From: Sphaerotilus mobilis
GTDB lineage: Bacteria; Pseudomonadota; Gammaproteobacteria; Burkholderiales; Burkholderiaceae_C
Direction: 5' to 3'
Assembly: GCF_004216565.1 (NCBI RefSeq)
Contig: NZ_SGWV01000009.1
Span: forward strand, 372,001-436,000
Length of the DNA: 64,000 bases
In this document: one piece after another, positions 1-9,161 of the stretch
Numbering within the stretch: the stretch's first letter is position 1
How the letters are laid out: the number at the start of each line of letters is the position of its first letter
Program-made: the position numbers and the translations under genes
Notes under the pieces: model-generated
Database searches by the model: none
Seen by the model: the letters and a program-made list of their open reading frames with translations, nothing else
What the model was told of the DNA's origin: nothing

Positions 1-158
1 ACATCCTGGTGTCCTACACCTTCCGGATCGCCTTCCAGGACTCGGGCCAGCAGTTCGGCCTGGCTTCGGCCATCTCGACGGTGATCTTCCTGATCGTCGC
101 GGCCATCACGCTGGTGCAGATGCGGTTCACCCGCATCGCAGCCCAGGAAACCCGCTGA
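1..158 (+). CDS. malF: MalF, maltose/maltodextrin ABC permease (C-terminal end only)
   Basis: The first 158 bases encode the last 51 residues of an integral membrane protein in the frame starting at base 3, ending with TGA at 156-158. The peptide holds one hydrophobic helix (around ISTVIFLIVAAITLVQMRF) followed by a short basic tail, as expected for the last membrane span of MalF-type permeases. The call rests mainly on position: it lies 22 bases upstream of malG, its usual operon partner. In the MalFGK2 importer MalF and MalG form the transmembrane channel fed by a periplasmic maltose-binding protein. The 5' part is outside the window, so the substrate cannot be judged from this fragment. 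Confidence 0.75.
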   Translation, partial: ILVSYTFRIAFQDSGQQFGLASAISTVIFLIVAAITLVQMRFTRIAAQETR

Positions 159-180
159 CCCCACGCCGCCGGAGCGCCCC

Positions 181-1071
181 ATGGCCATCGTTCTCGACAA
201 GTCCCAGCGCTGGCGCGTCGCCGCTGCCCATGCGTTCCTGATCGCACTGTGTGCGCTGGTGATCTTCCCCTTCCTGGTGGTGCTGTCGGTGTCCTTCCGA
301 CCCGGCAACTTCGCCACCGGCAGCCTGATCCCGGAGGCCATCAGCCTGGACCACTGGCGCTATGCCTTCGGCCTGCCCTACCTGGGCCGCGACGGCGTGA
401 TGGTCGAGCCCGAACTGCCGGTGCTGCTGTGGCTGTGGAACTCGGTCAAGGTGGCGACGCTGTCGGCGCTGATCACGCTGCTGTTCTCCACCACCGGCGC
501 CTATGCGCTGGCGCGCATGAAGTTCCGCGGTCGCAGTCAGTTGCTCAGCGGCCTGATGCTGATGCAGATGTTTCCGGCCGTGCTCGCACTGGCGGCGATC
601 TACGCCATCTTCGACCGCATCGGCAGCGTCTTCCCAGCCTTGGGCGTGGACACGCACTGGGCCTTGCTGCTGGCCTATTCGGGCGGCATCGCCATGCACG
701 TCTGGACCATCAAGGGCTACTACGACACGATTCCCTACGAGGTCGAGGAAGCGGCCAGGGTCGACGGCGCGACGCCGTGGCAGGCCTTCCGCCTGGTGCT
801 GCTGCCGATGGCCTTGCCCATCCTGGTGGTGGTCTTCCTGCTGGCCTTCATCGGCGTGCTGATCGAGTACCCGGTCGCCTCGGTGCTGCTGCACCGCGAG
901 GAGATGCTGACGCTGGCCGTGGGCACGAAGATGTTCGTCGCCGAGCACAACTTCAAGTGGGGCGACTTCGCGGCCGTGGCCATCCTGTCCGGCCTGCCCA
1001 TCACGGTCGTCTTCATGCTGGCCCAGAAATGGATGATCGCCGGGCTGACCGCCGGCGGCATCAAGGGCTGA
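181..1071 (+). CDS. malG: MalG, maltose/maltodextrin ABC permease
   Basis: This 296-aa inner-membrane permease matches MalG in length. It opens with a membrane helix (about residues 14-36) and has five or six hydrophobic spans. The cytoplasmic EAA loop that docks on the ATPase is clear: EEAARVDG starts at residue 189, with EAA at 190-192, the invariant Gly at 196 and the closing LP near 209-210. A GGAG ribosome-binding site lies just before the ATG. It follows malF directly and precedes a starch-binding protein and three exported amylases. The likely job is import of malto-oligosaccharides released outside by those enzymes. The ATPase and the periplasmic binding protein are not in this window. 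Confidence 0.9.
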   Translation: MAIVLDKSQRWRVAAAHAFLIALCALVIFPFLVVLSVSFRPGNFATGSLIPEAISLDHWRYAFGLPYLGRDGVMVEPELPVLLWLWNSVKVATLSALITLLFSTTGAYALARMKFRGRSQLLSGLMLMQMFPAVLALAAIYAIFDRIGSVFPALGVDTHWALLLAYSGGIAMHVWTIKGYYDTIPYEVEEAARVDGATPWQAFRLVLLPMALPILVVVFLLAFIGVLIEYPVASVLLHREEMLTLAVGTKMFVAEHNFKWGDFAAVAILSGLPITVVFMLAQKWMIAGLTAGGIKG

Positions 1072-1147
1072 TCGACGCCCGTCCCTCACAGGCTCATGCC
1101 ATGAGCCACTCACCCCATCTTCCCCACGCGCAACCCAGGAGACCACC

Positions 1148-1591
1148 ATGCGCCTGATCCGCACCGCCCGCCTGCTCGGCTCCCTTGCCCTCATCCTGTC
1201 GACCTTCGCAGCCGCGCCGGCCCATGCCGCGCCACCCGATGGCAAGGTCGTCATCCACTACAGCCGCTGCGACAACGCCTATGACGGCTGGGGTGTGCAC
1301 CTCTGGAAGAACCCTGGCATCCCGCTGCCGGGCATCGAGTGGCAGAACCCGATGATGCCCACCGGCAAGAGCGACTTCGGCGTGTTCTGGCAGGCCGACC
1401 TGGCCGAGTTCGGCAAGTCCGCCACCGTCAACTACATCATCCACAAGGGCGACACCAAGGAGCAGGGTGGCCGCGACATGAAGTTCGACGGCAACACCAC
1501 CCGCGAGATCTGGGTGCTGGGTGGAGATCGCAAGATCTACAGCTCGCTCGACGACGCGCAGAAGGCGCGCGCCGAGAAGCCCTGCTCCTGA
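1148..1591 (+). CDS. secreted stand-alone CBM41 (pullulanase-associated, PUD) starch-binding protein
   Basis: This 147-aa protein has an N-terminal signal peptide ending near AAPAHA-AP (residue about 27). The rest is essentially one PUD/CBM41 module: it contains [20 protein letters not shown] (about residues 34-53), the aromatic-rich ligand face typical of these alpha-glucan-binding domains. CBM41 modules normally sit at the N-terminus of pullulanases. Here the module is encoded alone, with no catalytic domain, in front of three amylases. An AGGAG site precedes the ATG by 7 bases. The stop lies 14 bases before the next gene, so co-translation in one operon is likely. It may hold starch or maltodextrin near the cell surface, which is inference. 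The two Cys (near C39 and the penultimate residue) could form a disulfide in the periplasm. Confidence 0.8.
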   Translation: MRLIRTARLLGSLALILSTFAAAPAHAAPPDGKVVIHYSRCDNAYDGWGVHLWKNPGIPLPGIEWQNPMMPTGKSDFGVFWQADLAEFGKSATVNYIIHKGDTKEQGGRDMKFDGNTTREIWVLGGDRKIYSSLDDAQKARAEKPCS

Positions 1592-1605
1592 TCGAGGACG
1601 CCGCC

Positions 1606-3276
1606 ATGCCCGCAGCAGCCCGCCCGACGGACCCCGCCGGTCGACCCGGCCGACGCGCCTGGGCGCGCCTGCTGGCAGCGGCCACACTCATGCTGATGAG
1701 CACCGCCCCGCTGCAGGCCGCCGAGCCCGCCATCGACACCTCGCCAGTGGCCATGGCCGACCCGGGCAGCAGCCTGGACCCGCACTGGCGTCATGGCCCA
1801 TTCATGCAGGTCTTCGTGCGCAGCTACCAGGACAGCGACGGCGACGGCATCGGCGACCTGCGCGGCCTGACGCAGCGGCTCGATCACCTGCAGTCGCTGG
1901 GCGTGCGCGGCCTGTGGCTGATGCCGATCACCGCCAGCCAGGACGGCGACCACGGCTACGCGGTGCGCGACTACCGTGCCATCGAGCCGGACTACGGCAC
2001 GCTGGCCGACTTCGACGAGCTGCTGCGACAGGCCCATGCGCGCGGCATCGGCGTCATCATCGACTACGTCATCAACCACAGCGCCGCCGACCACCCGTTG
2101 TTCCGCGCCGCCGAGGCCTCACCGGCCAGCCCGTGGCGCGACTGGTACGTCTGGTCCGACACCAAGCCCAAGGGCTGGCAGATCTACGGCAACGACCCCT
2201 GGTACGAGACCGACCACGGCCACTACTTCGCCGGCTTCTGGAGCGAGATGCCGGACTTCAACCTGAAGAACCCGGCCGTCGTCGCCTGGCACCACGACAA
2301 CCTGCGCTGGTGGCTCAACCGCGGCGTCGACGGCTTCCGCTTCGATGCGGTCGGCAACCTGATCGAGAACGGCCCGCTGGCCTGGGAGAGCCAGCCCGAG
2401 AGCGTCGCGCTGATGGCCGACGTGGCCGCGCTGGTCGCGCGCTACGAGCGCCGCTACCTGGTTTGCGAGGCACCCGGCGACCCGCCCGCCTACGCCCGCG
2501 CCTGCGGTGCCGCGTTTGCCTTCGGCCACAACAACCGACTGGTCAGCGCGGCCATGGGCAGCCCGACCCCGCTCGAACATGTGGCCGGCTACTTCGAGCG
2601 CATGCCCGCCGGCATGGCGACCTTCGCCAGCAACCACGACAGCTTCGCCGGCCAGCGCCTGATGGATCGCGTGCGCGGCGACGAGGCCGCCTATCGGCTG
2701 GTGGCCGCGACCTACCTGCTGCAGCCGGGCACGCCCTTCATCTACTACGGCGAGGAGATCGGCATGGCCGGCGGTCTTGGCCTCAAGGGTGATCCGAAGC
2801 TGCGCGCACCGATGAGCTGGGACGGCGGCACGCATGCCGGCTTCAGCACCGCCACGCCCTACCGTGCGGCGCCGGTCAATGCGGCCAGCCACCACGTCGC
2901 GGCACAGCAGGCCGACCCGCGCTCGCTGCTGTCGCACTACCGCGCCCTGATCGCCTTGCGCAACAGCCGGCCGTCGCTGCGCCAAGGCAGCTACGAACAG
3001 GCCCGCACCGACGGCTGGATGATGAGCTTCCAGCGCGCCGCGCCGGTCGACGGCGACACCGGACGCAGCGAGCGCACGCTGGTGGTCTACAACTTCGGCA
3101 CCACGAAACGGCGCGGGCGCGTCGAACAACTGCCGCCGGGCGCAACGCTGCGGCCGCTGTGGCCAGCGCAGACGCAGACCGCGCCGCCCCGCGCGCGGAA
3201 GGTCGACCGGCGCGGCCGCGTCCAGCTGGACCTGGGCCCGCAGTCGCTGCAGGTCTGGTCGGTCGAGGGGCGCTGA
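1606..3276 (+). CDS. exported GH13 alpha-amylase/alpha-glucosidase (paralogue 1)
   Basis: This 556-aa exported glycoside hydrolase of family 13 has a twin-Arg-like, hydrophobic signal peptide ending near LQAAEP (residue about 42). The catalytic (beta/alpha)8 barrel starts at [20 protein letters not shown]. All family motifs are present: region I DYVINH (D153-H158), region II GFRFDAV with nucleophile D247, region III VCEAP with acid/base E288, and region IV SNHD with D345. Region V reads MPDFN, close to the MPDLN signature of the GH13 group intermediate between neopullulanases and oligo-1,6-glucosidases, so substrate preference is open. The start at 1606 was chosen because it gives a complete signal peptide and follows GAGG; a longer reading frame runs back into the preceding gene. 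It is 1 base from the next amylase gene. Confidence 0.9.
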   Translation: MPAAARPTDPAGRPGRRAWARLLAAATLMLMSTAPLQAAEPAIDTSPVAMADPGSSLDPHWRHGPFMQVFVRSYQDSDGDGIGDLRGLTQRLDHLQSLGVRGLWLMPITASQDGDHGYAVRDYRAIEPDYGTLADFDELLRQAHARGIGVIIDYVINHSAADHPLFRAAEASPASPWRDWYVWSDTKPKGWQIYGNDPWYETDHGHYFAGFWSEMPDFNLKNPAVVAWHHDNLRWWLNRGVDGFRFDAVGNLIENGPLAWESQPESVALMADVAALVARYERRYLVCEAPGDPPAYARACGAAFAFGHNNRLVSAAMGSPTPLEHVAGYFERMPAGMATFASNHDSFAGQRLMDRVRGDEAAYRLVAATYLLQPGTPFIYYGEEIGMAGGLGLKGDPKLRAPMSWDGGTHAGFSTATPYRAAPVNAASHHVAAQQADPRSLLSHYRALIALRNSRPSLRQGSYEQARTDGWMMSFQRAAPVDGDTGRSERTLVVYNFGTTKRRGRVEQLPPGATLRPLWPAQTQTAPPRARKVDRRGRVQLDLGPQSLQVWSVEGR

Positions 3277-3277
3277 C

Positions 3278-4906
3278 ATGCGGATCCACACGTTCGCGGC
3301 CCTGGCTGCGGGACTGCTGCTGGGCGCCTGCGGCGGCGGCGGATCTGCCGACACCCCCTTGCCCACACCCGACACCAGCGCGGTGGCCGCAACGGCCCGT
3401 CCGAGCGCGCTGCCCGCCGGCTGGCAGGACGGCGTGTTCATGCAGGTCTTCGTGCGGGCCTATCAGGACAGCAATGGCGACGGCATCGGCGACCTGCGCG
3501 GTCTGACCCAGCGCCTGGACCATCTGCAGCAACTCGGCATCACCGGCCTGTGGCTGATGCCCATCCATCCGAGTCAGGACGGCGACCACGGCTACGCGGT
3601 GACCGACTACCGCGCCGTGGCACCCGAATACGGCACGCTGGCCGACCTCGACGAGCTGCTGCAACAGGCCCACGCACGCGGCATCGGCGTCATCCTGGAC
3701 TGGGTGATGAACCACAGCGCCGCGCGCCATGCCCTGTTCGCGCAAGCGCGCAGCGCCGACAACAACCGCTGGCGCGACTGGTACGTCTGGCAGCGCCAGC
3801 ACCCGGCTGGCTGGTCGGTCTATGGCAGCGATCCCTGGCGCGGCACCACCAACGGGTCGTACTACGCGCCCTTCTGGACCGAGATGCCGGACTTCAACCT
3901 GAAGAACCCGGCGGTCGTGTCCTGGCAGCAGGACAACCTGCGCTTCTGGCTCAACCGGGGCATCGACGGCCTGCGGGTCGACGCGGCCGGCAACCTGGTC
4001 GAGAACGGGCCCGCCGCCTGGGAACACCAGAGCGACAACCATGCTGTGCTGGCCGCGACCCGAGCCGTGCTGGACGGCTATGGCGGGCGCTACCTGGTCT
4101 GCGAAGCGCCCAGCCTGCCGCAGCGCTATGCCGCGTCCGACAGCTGTGGCGCGGCCTTCGCCTTCGGACATCAGGCCGATCTGGTGTCCGCCGCCCGAGG
4201 CGACGCGCCAGCGGTGGCGCGGGTGGCCGCCTATCCGCTGACGGCCCCGCCGGGCATGGCCCTCTTTGCCAGCAACCACGACGGCTTCGCCGGTCAGCGT
4301 GTGGCCGACCAGCTCGGTGGCGACACCACGCGGCTCAAGCTGCTGGCCGCGACCTACCTGCTGCAGGCCCGCACCGCCTTCGTCTACTACGGCGAAGAAA
4401 TCGGCATGACCGGTGCCGCCGCCCTGGACGGCGATCCGAAGCTGCGCACCCCCATGAGCTGGACCGGCGAGCGCGGCCGTGCCGGCTTCACCACCGGCAC
4501 GCCCTTCCGCGCCCTGGCCGGCAACGCGTCCACCCACCACGTGGCGGCGCAGCAGGCCGATCCGGACTCGCTGCTGTCGCACTACCGCGCCGTGATCGCG
4601 CTGCGGCGGGCCGTGCCGACGCTGGCCACCGGGCGTTATGCCCACGCATCGTCGAGCGGCTTGGCGCTGCAGTTCCAGCGCCCGGGCAACGATCCGGTCC
4701 GCGAGGGCGGTGCCTGGGTCGGCATCAACCACGGCGACACGCCGGTGACGCTGGACGTGCCGGGCCTGGCGGCCAACACCCGCCTGGTCCGCCACTGGCC
4801 GACCGGTGCCAGCGACCTGCAGGCCGACGGCGCGGGTCGCGCCTCGGTGACGCTGCCCGGGCGCAGCTTCGCGGTCTTCCAGATCCCGCCAGGAGCGACG
4901 CCATGA
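3278..4906 (+). CDS. GH13 alpha-amylase lipoprotein (paralogue 2)
   Basis: This 542-aa GH13 enzyme carries a lipoprotein signal: the lipobox LLLGAC ends at Cys18 and is followed by a Gly-rich linker. It is probably anchored to the outer membrane, unlike its two neighbours. The catalytic residues are present: DWVMNH (from D141), GLRVDAA with D235, VCEAP with E276 and SNHD with D335. MPDFN is again the region V motif. It shares long identical blocks with paralogues 1 and 3, so the three arose by local duplication. The start codon lies one base after the stop of paralogue 1, and its stop overlaps the ATG of paralogue 3 (ATGA). Translational coupling is very likely. Confidence 0.9.
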   Translation: MRIHTFAALAAGLLLGACGGGGSADTPLPTPDTSAVAATARPSALPAGWQDGVFMQVFVRAYQDSNGDGIGDLRGLTQRLDHLQQLGITGLWLMPIHPSQDGDHGYAVTDYRAVAPEYGTLADLDELLQQAHARGIGVILDWVMNHSAARHALFAQARSADNNRWRDWYVWQRQHPAGWSVYGSDPWRGTTNGSYYAPFWTEMPDFNLKNPAVVSWQQDNLRFWLNRGIDGLRVDAAGNLVENGPAAWEHQSDNHAVLAATRAVLDGYGGRYLVCEAPSLPQRYAASDSCGAAFAFGHQADLVSAARGDAPAVARVAAYPLTAPPGMALFASNHDGFAGQRVADQLGGDTTRLKLLAATYLLQARTAFVYYGEEIGMTGAAALDGDPKLRTPMSWTGERGRAGFTTGTPFRALAGNASTHHVAAQQADPDSLLSHYRAVIALRRAVPTLATGRYAHASSSGLALQFQRPGNDPVREGGAWVGINHGDTPVTLDVPGLAANTRLVRHWPTGASDLQADGAGRASVTLPGRSFAVFQIPPGATP

Positions 4907-6555
4907 ACCCGTCTCGATGCCCGGCGGCACGCACCTGGACGGCATCGCTCCAGCGCGTCGCCCTGGCGCTGGTCCTGGGCGCGGTCAGCATGTCCGGCAT
5001 GACCGCCATGGCCGGCACCGCCAGCATCAGCGCACCTGCGGTCGACCTGACGCCGGTGCCGGCACGTCACAGCCCCAGCACCCTGTCGTCGGACTGGCGA
5101 CACGGCGCCTTCATGCAGGTCTTCGTGCGCAGCTACCAGGACAGCGATGGCGACGGTCACGGCGACCTGCGCGGCCTGATCTCGCGGCTCGACGACCTGC
5201 AGGCGCTGGGCATCACCGGGCTGTGGCTGTTGCCGGTCATGCCCAGCCAGGATCAGGACCATGGCTATGCGGTCAAGGACTACCGCGCCATCGAGCCGGC
5301 CTACGGCACGCTGGCCGACTTCGACGAGTTGCTGCGGCAGGCCCATGCGCGCGGCATCGGCGTCATCATCGACTACGTCATCAACCACAGCGCCGCCGAG
5401 CACCCGCTGTTCATTGCGTCGGACACGACGGGGGCTTCGCCCTGGCGCGACTGGTATGTCTGGCGCGACACCGTGCCCGAGGGCTGGAAGATCTACGGCC
5501 AGAACCCCTGGTACGAGACCGACCACGGTGCCTACTTCGCCGGCTTCTGGAACCAGATGCCCGACTTCAACCTGCGCAACCCGGCGGTCGTGGCCTGGCA
5601 CCACGACAACCTGCGCTGGTGGCTCAACCGCGGTGTCGACGGCTTCCGCTTCGATGCCGTCGGCAACCTGGTCGAGAACGGCCCGGACCGCTGGGAGAAC
5701 CAGCCCGAGAACGATGCCCTCCTCGACGGCGTGCGCCGCGTCGTCATGGGCTACCCGAACCGCTACCTGGTCTGCGAATCGCCGGGCGCGCCGCTGCGCT
5801 ACGCATCGGCCCACACCTGTGGCGCCTCCTTCGCGTTCACGCAGAACTTCAACGTCGTCGGTGCCGCGGCGGGCGATGACGCCTCGCTGGCCGACGCGGC
5901 GGCCTACTTCAGCACCGCGCCCGCCACCATGGCCACCATGGCCAGCAACCACGACAGCTTCGCCGGTGACCGGCTGTGGAACCAGCTCGATGGCGACCTG
6001 GCGCAGATCCGCCAGGCCGCCGCCAGCTATCTGCTGCTGCCGGGCACGCCCTTCATCTACTACGGCGAAGAGGTCGGCATGGCCAACGCGGCCACGCTCA
6101 CGGGTGACCCGAAGTTGCGTTCGCCCATGAGCTGGACCGGCGACCCGCTGCGGGGCGGCTTCACCACCGGCGAGCCCTACCGGGCGCTGGCGGCCAATGT
6201 GACCCGCCAGAACGCGGCGGCACAGCGAGGCGACCCGGCCTCGCTGCGCGGCTTCTACCGGGACGTGATCGCGCTGAGACGCAGTTCACCGGCACTGATG
6301 CGAGGCGCCTACGCGCAGCCCCGGGTCGACGGCCTGGTCTTCAGCTTCCAGCGCGTGCTCGGCGAGCGCCGTGCGCTGGTCGTCTTCAACCATGCGCGCC
6401 GCGCCGCCAACGCCCGGGTCGAGGGACTGCCTGCAAACAGCACCTTGACCAACCGCTGGCCCGCCGGCGATGGGGCCCTGCGCACCGACGCACAAGGCGC
6501 CGCCTGGCTGCAGCTACCGGCCCAGTCCTTCCGGGTCTTCGAGTCCGTGCCCTGA
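4903..6555 (+). CDS. exported GH13 alpha-amylase/alpha-glucosidase (paralogue 3)
   Basis: This 550-aa GH13 enzyme has a signal peptide of about 42 residues (hydrophobic core [15 protein letters not shown], cleavage near MAGTA). The active-site residues are nucleophile D251 in GFRFDAV, acid/base E292 in VCESP and D351 in SNHD, with DYVINH as region I and MPDFN as region V. The start at 4903 overlaps the stop of paralogue 2. The open frame extends far upstream only because of GC-rich codon bias. It is closest to paralogue 1 (same DYVINHSAA and [10 protein letters not shown] blocks). It is the last gene of the operon, followed by an intrinsic terminator 62 bases downstream. Confidence 0.9.
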   Translation: MNPSRCPAARTWTASLQRVALALVLGAVSMSGMTAMAGTASISAPAVDLTPVPARHSPSTLSSDWRHGAFMQVFVRSYQDSDGDGHGDLRGLISRLDDLQALGITGLWLLPVMPSQDQDHGYAVKDYRAIEPAYGTLADFDELLRQAHARGIGVIIDYVINHSAAEHPLFIASDTTGASPWRDWYVWRDTVPEGWKIYGQNPWYETDHGAYFAGFWNQMPDFNLRNPAVVAWHHDNLRWWLNRGVDGFRFDAVGNLVENGPDRWENQPENDALLDGVRRVVMGYPNRYLVCESPGAPLRYASAHTCGASFAFTQNFNVVGAAAGDDASLADAAAYFSTAPATMATMASNHDSFAGDRLWNQLDGDLAQIRQAAASYLLLPGTPFIYYGEEVGMANAATLTGDPKLRSPMSWTGDPLRGGFTTGEPYRALAANVTRQNAAAQRGDPASLRGFYRDVIALRRSSPALMRGAYAQPRVDGLVFSFQRVLGERRALVVFNHARRAANARVEGLPANSTLTNRWPAGDGALRTDAQGAAWLQLPAQSFRVFESVP

Positions 6556-6616
6556 ACCGAGCTGCCCGGCACGGGCCTCCTCGAAACCCGGCCAGCGAGC
6601 CCGGCCGGGCTTCTTC

Positions 6617-6644
6617 AGAACCCGGCACGTCCGGGTTCTCTTTT
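6617..6644 (+). terminator. intrinsic terminator after the amylase operon
   Basis: A perfect 9-bp stem, AGAACCCGG (6617-6625) and CCGGGTTCT (6631-6639), encloses a CACGT loop and is followed by CTTTT. It lies 62 bases after the stop of the third amylase and before the aldo/keto reductase gene. This is one of the few hairpins in the window with a proper T tract. Confidence 0.85.
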
Positions 6645-6715
6645 GCCCGCTGCCCGTCGCAGCCGATCGCGGCATCATCCCGCCTCGCCGAACGACCGCC
6701 CCGAGGAGACCCACC

Positions 6716-7756
6716 ATGAGCTATGCCGCTGCCGCCGACCGCTACGAATCCATGCCCTACCGCCGCTGCGGCGCCAGCGGGCTGAAGCTGCCGGCGATGT
6801 CGCTGGGGCTGTGGCACAACTTCGGCGACACCACGCCGATGAACGTGCAGCGCGAGATGGCGCGCACCGCCTTCGACCTGGGCATCACCCACTTCGACCT
6901 GGCCAACAACTACGGCCCGCCCTATGGCAGCGCCGAGCTGAACTTCGGCCGGCTGCTGCGCGAGGACTTCAAGCCCTACCGCGACGAGCTGATCATCTCC
7001 AGCAAGGCCGGCTGGGACATGTGGCCCGGCCCCTACGGACAAGGCGGCGGCTCGCGCAAGTACGTGCTGGCCAGCCTGGACCAGAGCCTGCAGCGCTTGG
7101 GTCTGGACTACGTCGACATCTTCTACTCGCACCGCTACGACAAGGACACGCCGCTCGAAGAGACCGCGCTCGCGCTGGCCCATGCGGTGCGGCAGGGCAA
7201 GGCGCTGTACATCGGCATCTCGTCCTACTCGCCTGGCAAGACCGCCGAGATGGCCGCGCTGCTCAAGGCCGAAGGCGTGCCGCTGCTGATCCACCAGCCC
7301 AGCTACAACCTGCTCAACCGCTGGATCGAGAACGGCCTGCTCGACACGCTGGCGCAGCACGGCGCGGGCTGCATCACCTTCACCGCGCTGGCGCAGGGCG
7401 TGCTGTCGGACAAGTACCTTGCCGGCATCCCGGCCGATGCCCGCATCAACCGCCCCGGCGGCGGCTCGCTGATGCGCGAGCACCTGAGCGAGGCCAACCT
7501 GCAGCGCGTGCGCGCCCTGAACGGCATCGCCCAGCGCCGTGGCCAGAGCCTGGCCCAGATGGCGCTCGCCTGGGTGCTGCGCGACCCGCGGGTCACCACC
7601 ACGCTGATCGGCGCGAGCAGCGCCGCCCAGATCCGCGAGAACGTCGCCGCGCTGCAGAACCTGGCATTCAGCGCCGAGGAACTCGCCGAGATCGACCAGC
7701 ACGCCAGCGAAGGCGGCGTCGACCTGTGGCGCGCACCGGCGTCGGACTGGGCCTGA
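6716..7756 (+). CDS. aldo/keto reductase, YghZ/AKR14 (L-glyceraldehyde 3-phosphate reductase) type
   Basis: This 346-aa single-domain TIM-barrel oxidoreductase probably uses NADPH. The catalytic tetrad is visible: D61, Y66 (in NNYG), K97 (SSKAG) and H139 (SHRYD). The stretch WDMWPGPYGQGGGSRKY is characteristic of the YghZ/GlyR subgroup, whose E. coli member reduces L-glyceraldehyde 3-phosphate and methylglyoxal. The start was set at 6716 by the ccgaggagac ribosome-binding site; the reading frame extends upstream through the terminator without support. It is transcribed alone, with a convergent higBA module downstream. The exact substrate is inferred from family resemblance. Confidence 0.88.
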   Translation: MSYAAAADRYESMPYRRCGASGLKLPAMSLGLWHNFGDTTPMNVQREMARTAFDLGITHFDLANNYGPPYGSAELNFGRLLREDFKPYRDELIISSKAGWDMWPGPYGQGGGSRKYVLASLDQSLQRLGLDYVDIFYSHRYDKDTPLEETALALAHAVRQGKALYIGISSYSPGKTAEMAALLKAEGVPLLIHQPSYNLLNRWIENGLLDTLAQHGAGCITFTALAQGVLSDKYLAGIPADARINRPGGGSLMREHLSEANLQRVRALNGIAQRRGQSLAQMALAWVLRDPRVTTTLIGASSAAQIRENVAALQNLAFSAEELAEIDQHASEGGVDLWRAPASDWA

Positions 7757-7788
7757 GCACGCGCAGACCGGCTCACGCCGGCCGCCAA

Positions 7789-7811
7789 GCCGCCTGCGCC
7801 GCTCAGGCGGC
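7789..7811. terminator. bidirectional hairpin between aldo/keto reductase and higA
   Basis: The arms GCCGCCTG (7789-7796) and CAGGCGGC (7804-7811) enclose a 7-base loop. The hairpin lies between two converging genes and overlaps the higA stop codon. It has no T tract on either strand, so terminator function is inferred from position. Confidence 0.45.
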
Positions 7812-8117
7812 CAGCTCGCCCGCCTCTCGCGGCAACACCCGCTGCTCGATCTCGTCGCGGGTGGACAAGGTCTTGAGGTCGTAGCTGGCCTGAAGCGCCA
7901 GCCAAGAGGCCGCATCACCGCCAAAGTAGCGCGCCAGCCGTTCAGCGGTGTCCGCCGTGACGCTGCGGCGTTCCTTGACGATCTCGTGGATGCGCGTGGC
8001 CGGCACCTGAAGGGCCATGGCGAGCGCATTCACGCTCATCCCCAAGGGAGTCAGATAGTCCTCGCGCAGCACCTCGCCCGGATGAACGGGGCGCAAGCCG
8101 TTGGTGGGTCGGGGCAT
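7803..8117 (-). CDS. higA: HigA-type antitoxin (HTH-XRE)
   Basis: This 104-aa antitoxin of the HigA family opens with the family hallmark RPVHPGEVLREDYL, followed by a helix-turn-helix (about residues 28-60, MSVNALAMALQVPATRIHEI). HigA neutralises the toxin and represses the operon by binding a palindromic operator. It is encoded 16 bases after higB on the minus strand, in the usual toxin-first order. A perfect palindrome just upstream of higB is the likely operator. The last residues (REAGELAA) are a flexible tail. Confidence 0.9.
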   Translation of the reverse strand: MPRPTNGLRPVHPGEVLREDYLTPLGMSVNALAMALQVPATRIHEIVKERRSVTADTAERLARYFGGDAASWLALQASYDLKTLSTRDEIEQRVLPREAGELAA

Positions 8118-8133
8118 GGTGAGTCACTCCTGC

Positions 8134-8412
8134 TCAGTGATAGTCGACGATTTCAACGTTCGCCGGACCGGTGTCGGTCCACATGAAGCACAGCCGGAAC
8201 TGGTCGTTGACACGGATGCTGTGCTGGCCCGCTCGATCGCCCTTGAGAGCTTCCAGCCGGTTGCCTGGCGGCGCACGAAGGAAGTCCAGGGTCTGCGCCG
8301 CGTCGAGCTGAGCCAGCTTGCGCTCGGCCGTGGCCTGGATCGCCCGAAAACGAGGAGGACAGCTGCCCTCGAACAGCGCCTGCGTATCCCTGTCCCGAAA
8401 CGACTGGATCAT
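8134..8412 (-). CDS. higB: HigB-type mRNA interferase toxin (RelE superfamily)
   Basis: This 92-aa toxin of the HigB/RelE fold starts with the family signature MIQSFRDRDTQALF. It ends with the core strands: QHSIRVNDQFRLCFMW carries the conserved Arg/Phe pair, and VEIVDYH carries the C-terminal His. HigB toxins cleave mRNA on the ribosome. It is the first gene of a two-gene operon with higA downstream. The start ATG lies 12 bases from an 8+8 bp inverted repeat. No disabling mutation is visible, so the module appears intact. Confidence 0.9.
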   Translation of the reverse strand: MIQSFRDRDTQALFEGSCPPRFRAIQATAERKLAQLDAAQTLDFLRAPPGNRLEALKGDRAGQHSIRVNDQFRLCFMWTDTGPANVEIVDYH

Positions 8413-8424
8413 GCCGCGAATCGT

Positions 8425-8441
8425 ATTACGTTAAACGTAAT
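8425..8441. promoter_or_regulatory. palindromic operator of higBA
   Basis: ATTACGTT and AACGTAAT are perfect 8-bp arms around a single central A. The site begins 12 bases upstream of the higB start codon and lies in a short A/T-rich patch between higB and the DTW gene. HigA proteins repress by binding such palindromes over the promoter. Assignment to this HigA is inference. Confidence 0.65.
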
Positions 8442-8444
8442 TGC

Positions 8445-9023
8445 TCAACGTTCTTGCATCCCTCGCCGCCAAGCCGCCTGCGCCGCCACCCACCCTTCAA
8501 ACGCCGCCAGCAGAGGCGCATAGGGTGCGGCATCGCCTTCGATGTCGGCCAGCGCCAGGCAGGTCGCTTCGAGCGTCGAGACCTGGCCCGGGCGGGCGGC
8601 CTTGCGCAGTGCGGCGTAGCGGGTCGGGGGTGGGGCCAGCAGTGGCCAGCGCGGCAGGGCCTGCAGGGCGGGGTCGAGGTGCAGCATGCGCAGGCTCTTG
8701 CGCCAGGTGGCGTCAAGCACGACCACGCGCTGCGGGCGCATCGAACGATCGGCCAGCGGGCCCGGCGCGGATTCGGTGACCGGGTAGAGCAGCACGGTGC
8801 GGCCTTCGGCGCCGGCATCGGCCGGACGGCCCAGGGTCTCGCCCCAGTGGACCTCGGCCTGCCGCAGGCTGCGCTGCAACAGCGTCAGGCTGCCCTTGGC
8901 CTGGCCGGCCTCGTCGGGGTGTTGCAGCAGCAGGACCTCGACCGTGTTCGCGGTCGGGCGGACCCAGGCGCACAGGCAGGTGGGCCGTGGGCGCTGGCAG
9001 GCGGAACAGATGGGACGGGGCAT
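8445..9023 (-). CDS. DTW-domain protein, probable tRNA-uridine aminocarboxypropyltransferase
   Basis: This 192-aa protein of the DTW family uses SAM to add an aminocarboxypropyl (acp3) group to tRNA uridines (TapT/TuaA type). The N-terminal Cys cluster CSACQRPRPTCLC (residues about 6-18) fits zinc binding. LLLQHPDEAGQAKGS (from about residue 31) and the signature VVLDATWRKS (about residues 106-115, DTW motif read as DATW) are present. The start at 9023 is the Met of MPRPICSACQ, the normal family N-terminus; the open frame reaches far upstream only because of codon bias. It diverges from the alpha/beta hydrolase gene across 138 bases and may read into higBA. Confidence 0.85.
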   Translation of the reverse strand: MPRPICSACQRPRPTCLCAWVRPTANTVEVLLLQHPDEAGQAKGSLTLLQRSLRQAEVHWGETLGRPADAGAEGRTVLLYPVTESAPGPLADRSMRPQRVVVLDATWRKSLRMLHLDPALQALPRWPLLAPPPTRYAALRKAARPGQVSTLEATCLALADIEGDAAPYAPLLAAFEGWVAAQAAWRRGMQER

Positions 9024-9161
9024 CGGCCGATCTTCGCTGCGCAACGCCGCTTGCCCGCGCGCCCGCGCCGGGTTTGCTCGCTTGCCCATCGGCACCGGCC
9101 TTGCGCAGGATCGGCGCTCCTGCCGTCCCACGCGATCGAACACTCCAAGGAGACAAGACCC

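Noticed and set aside
2119-3441. 440-codon minus-strand frame opposite the first amylase
   Set aside because: Antisense shadow with no recognisable motif.
3550-4902. N-terminal extension of the third amylase to 1001 residues
   Set aside because: The extra 451 residues are an out-of-frame reading of the second amylase gene. The ATG at 4903 gives a proper signal peptide and overlaps the preceding stop.
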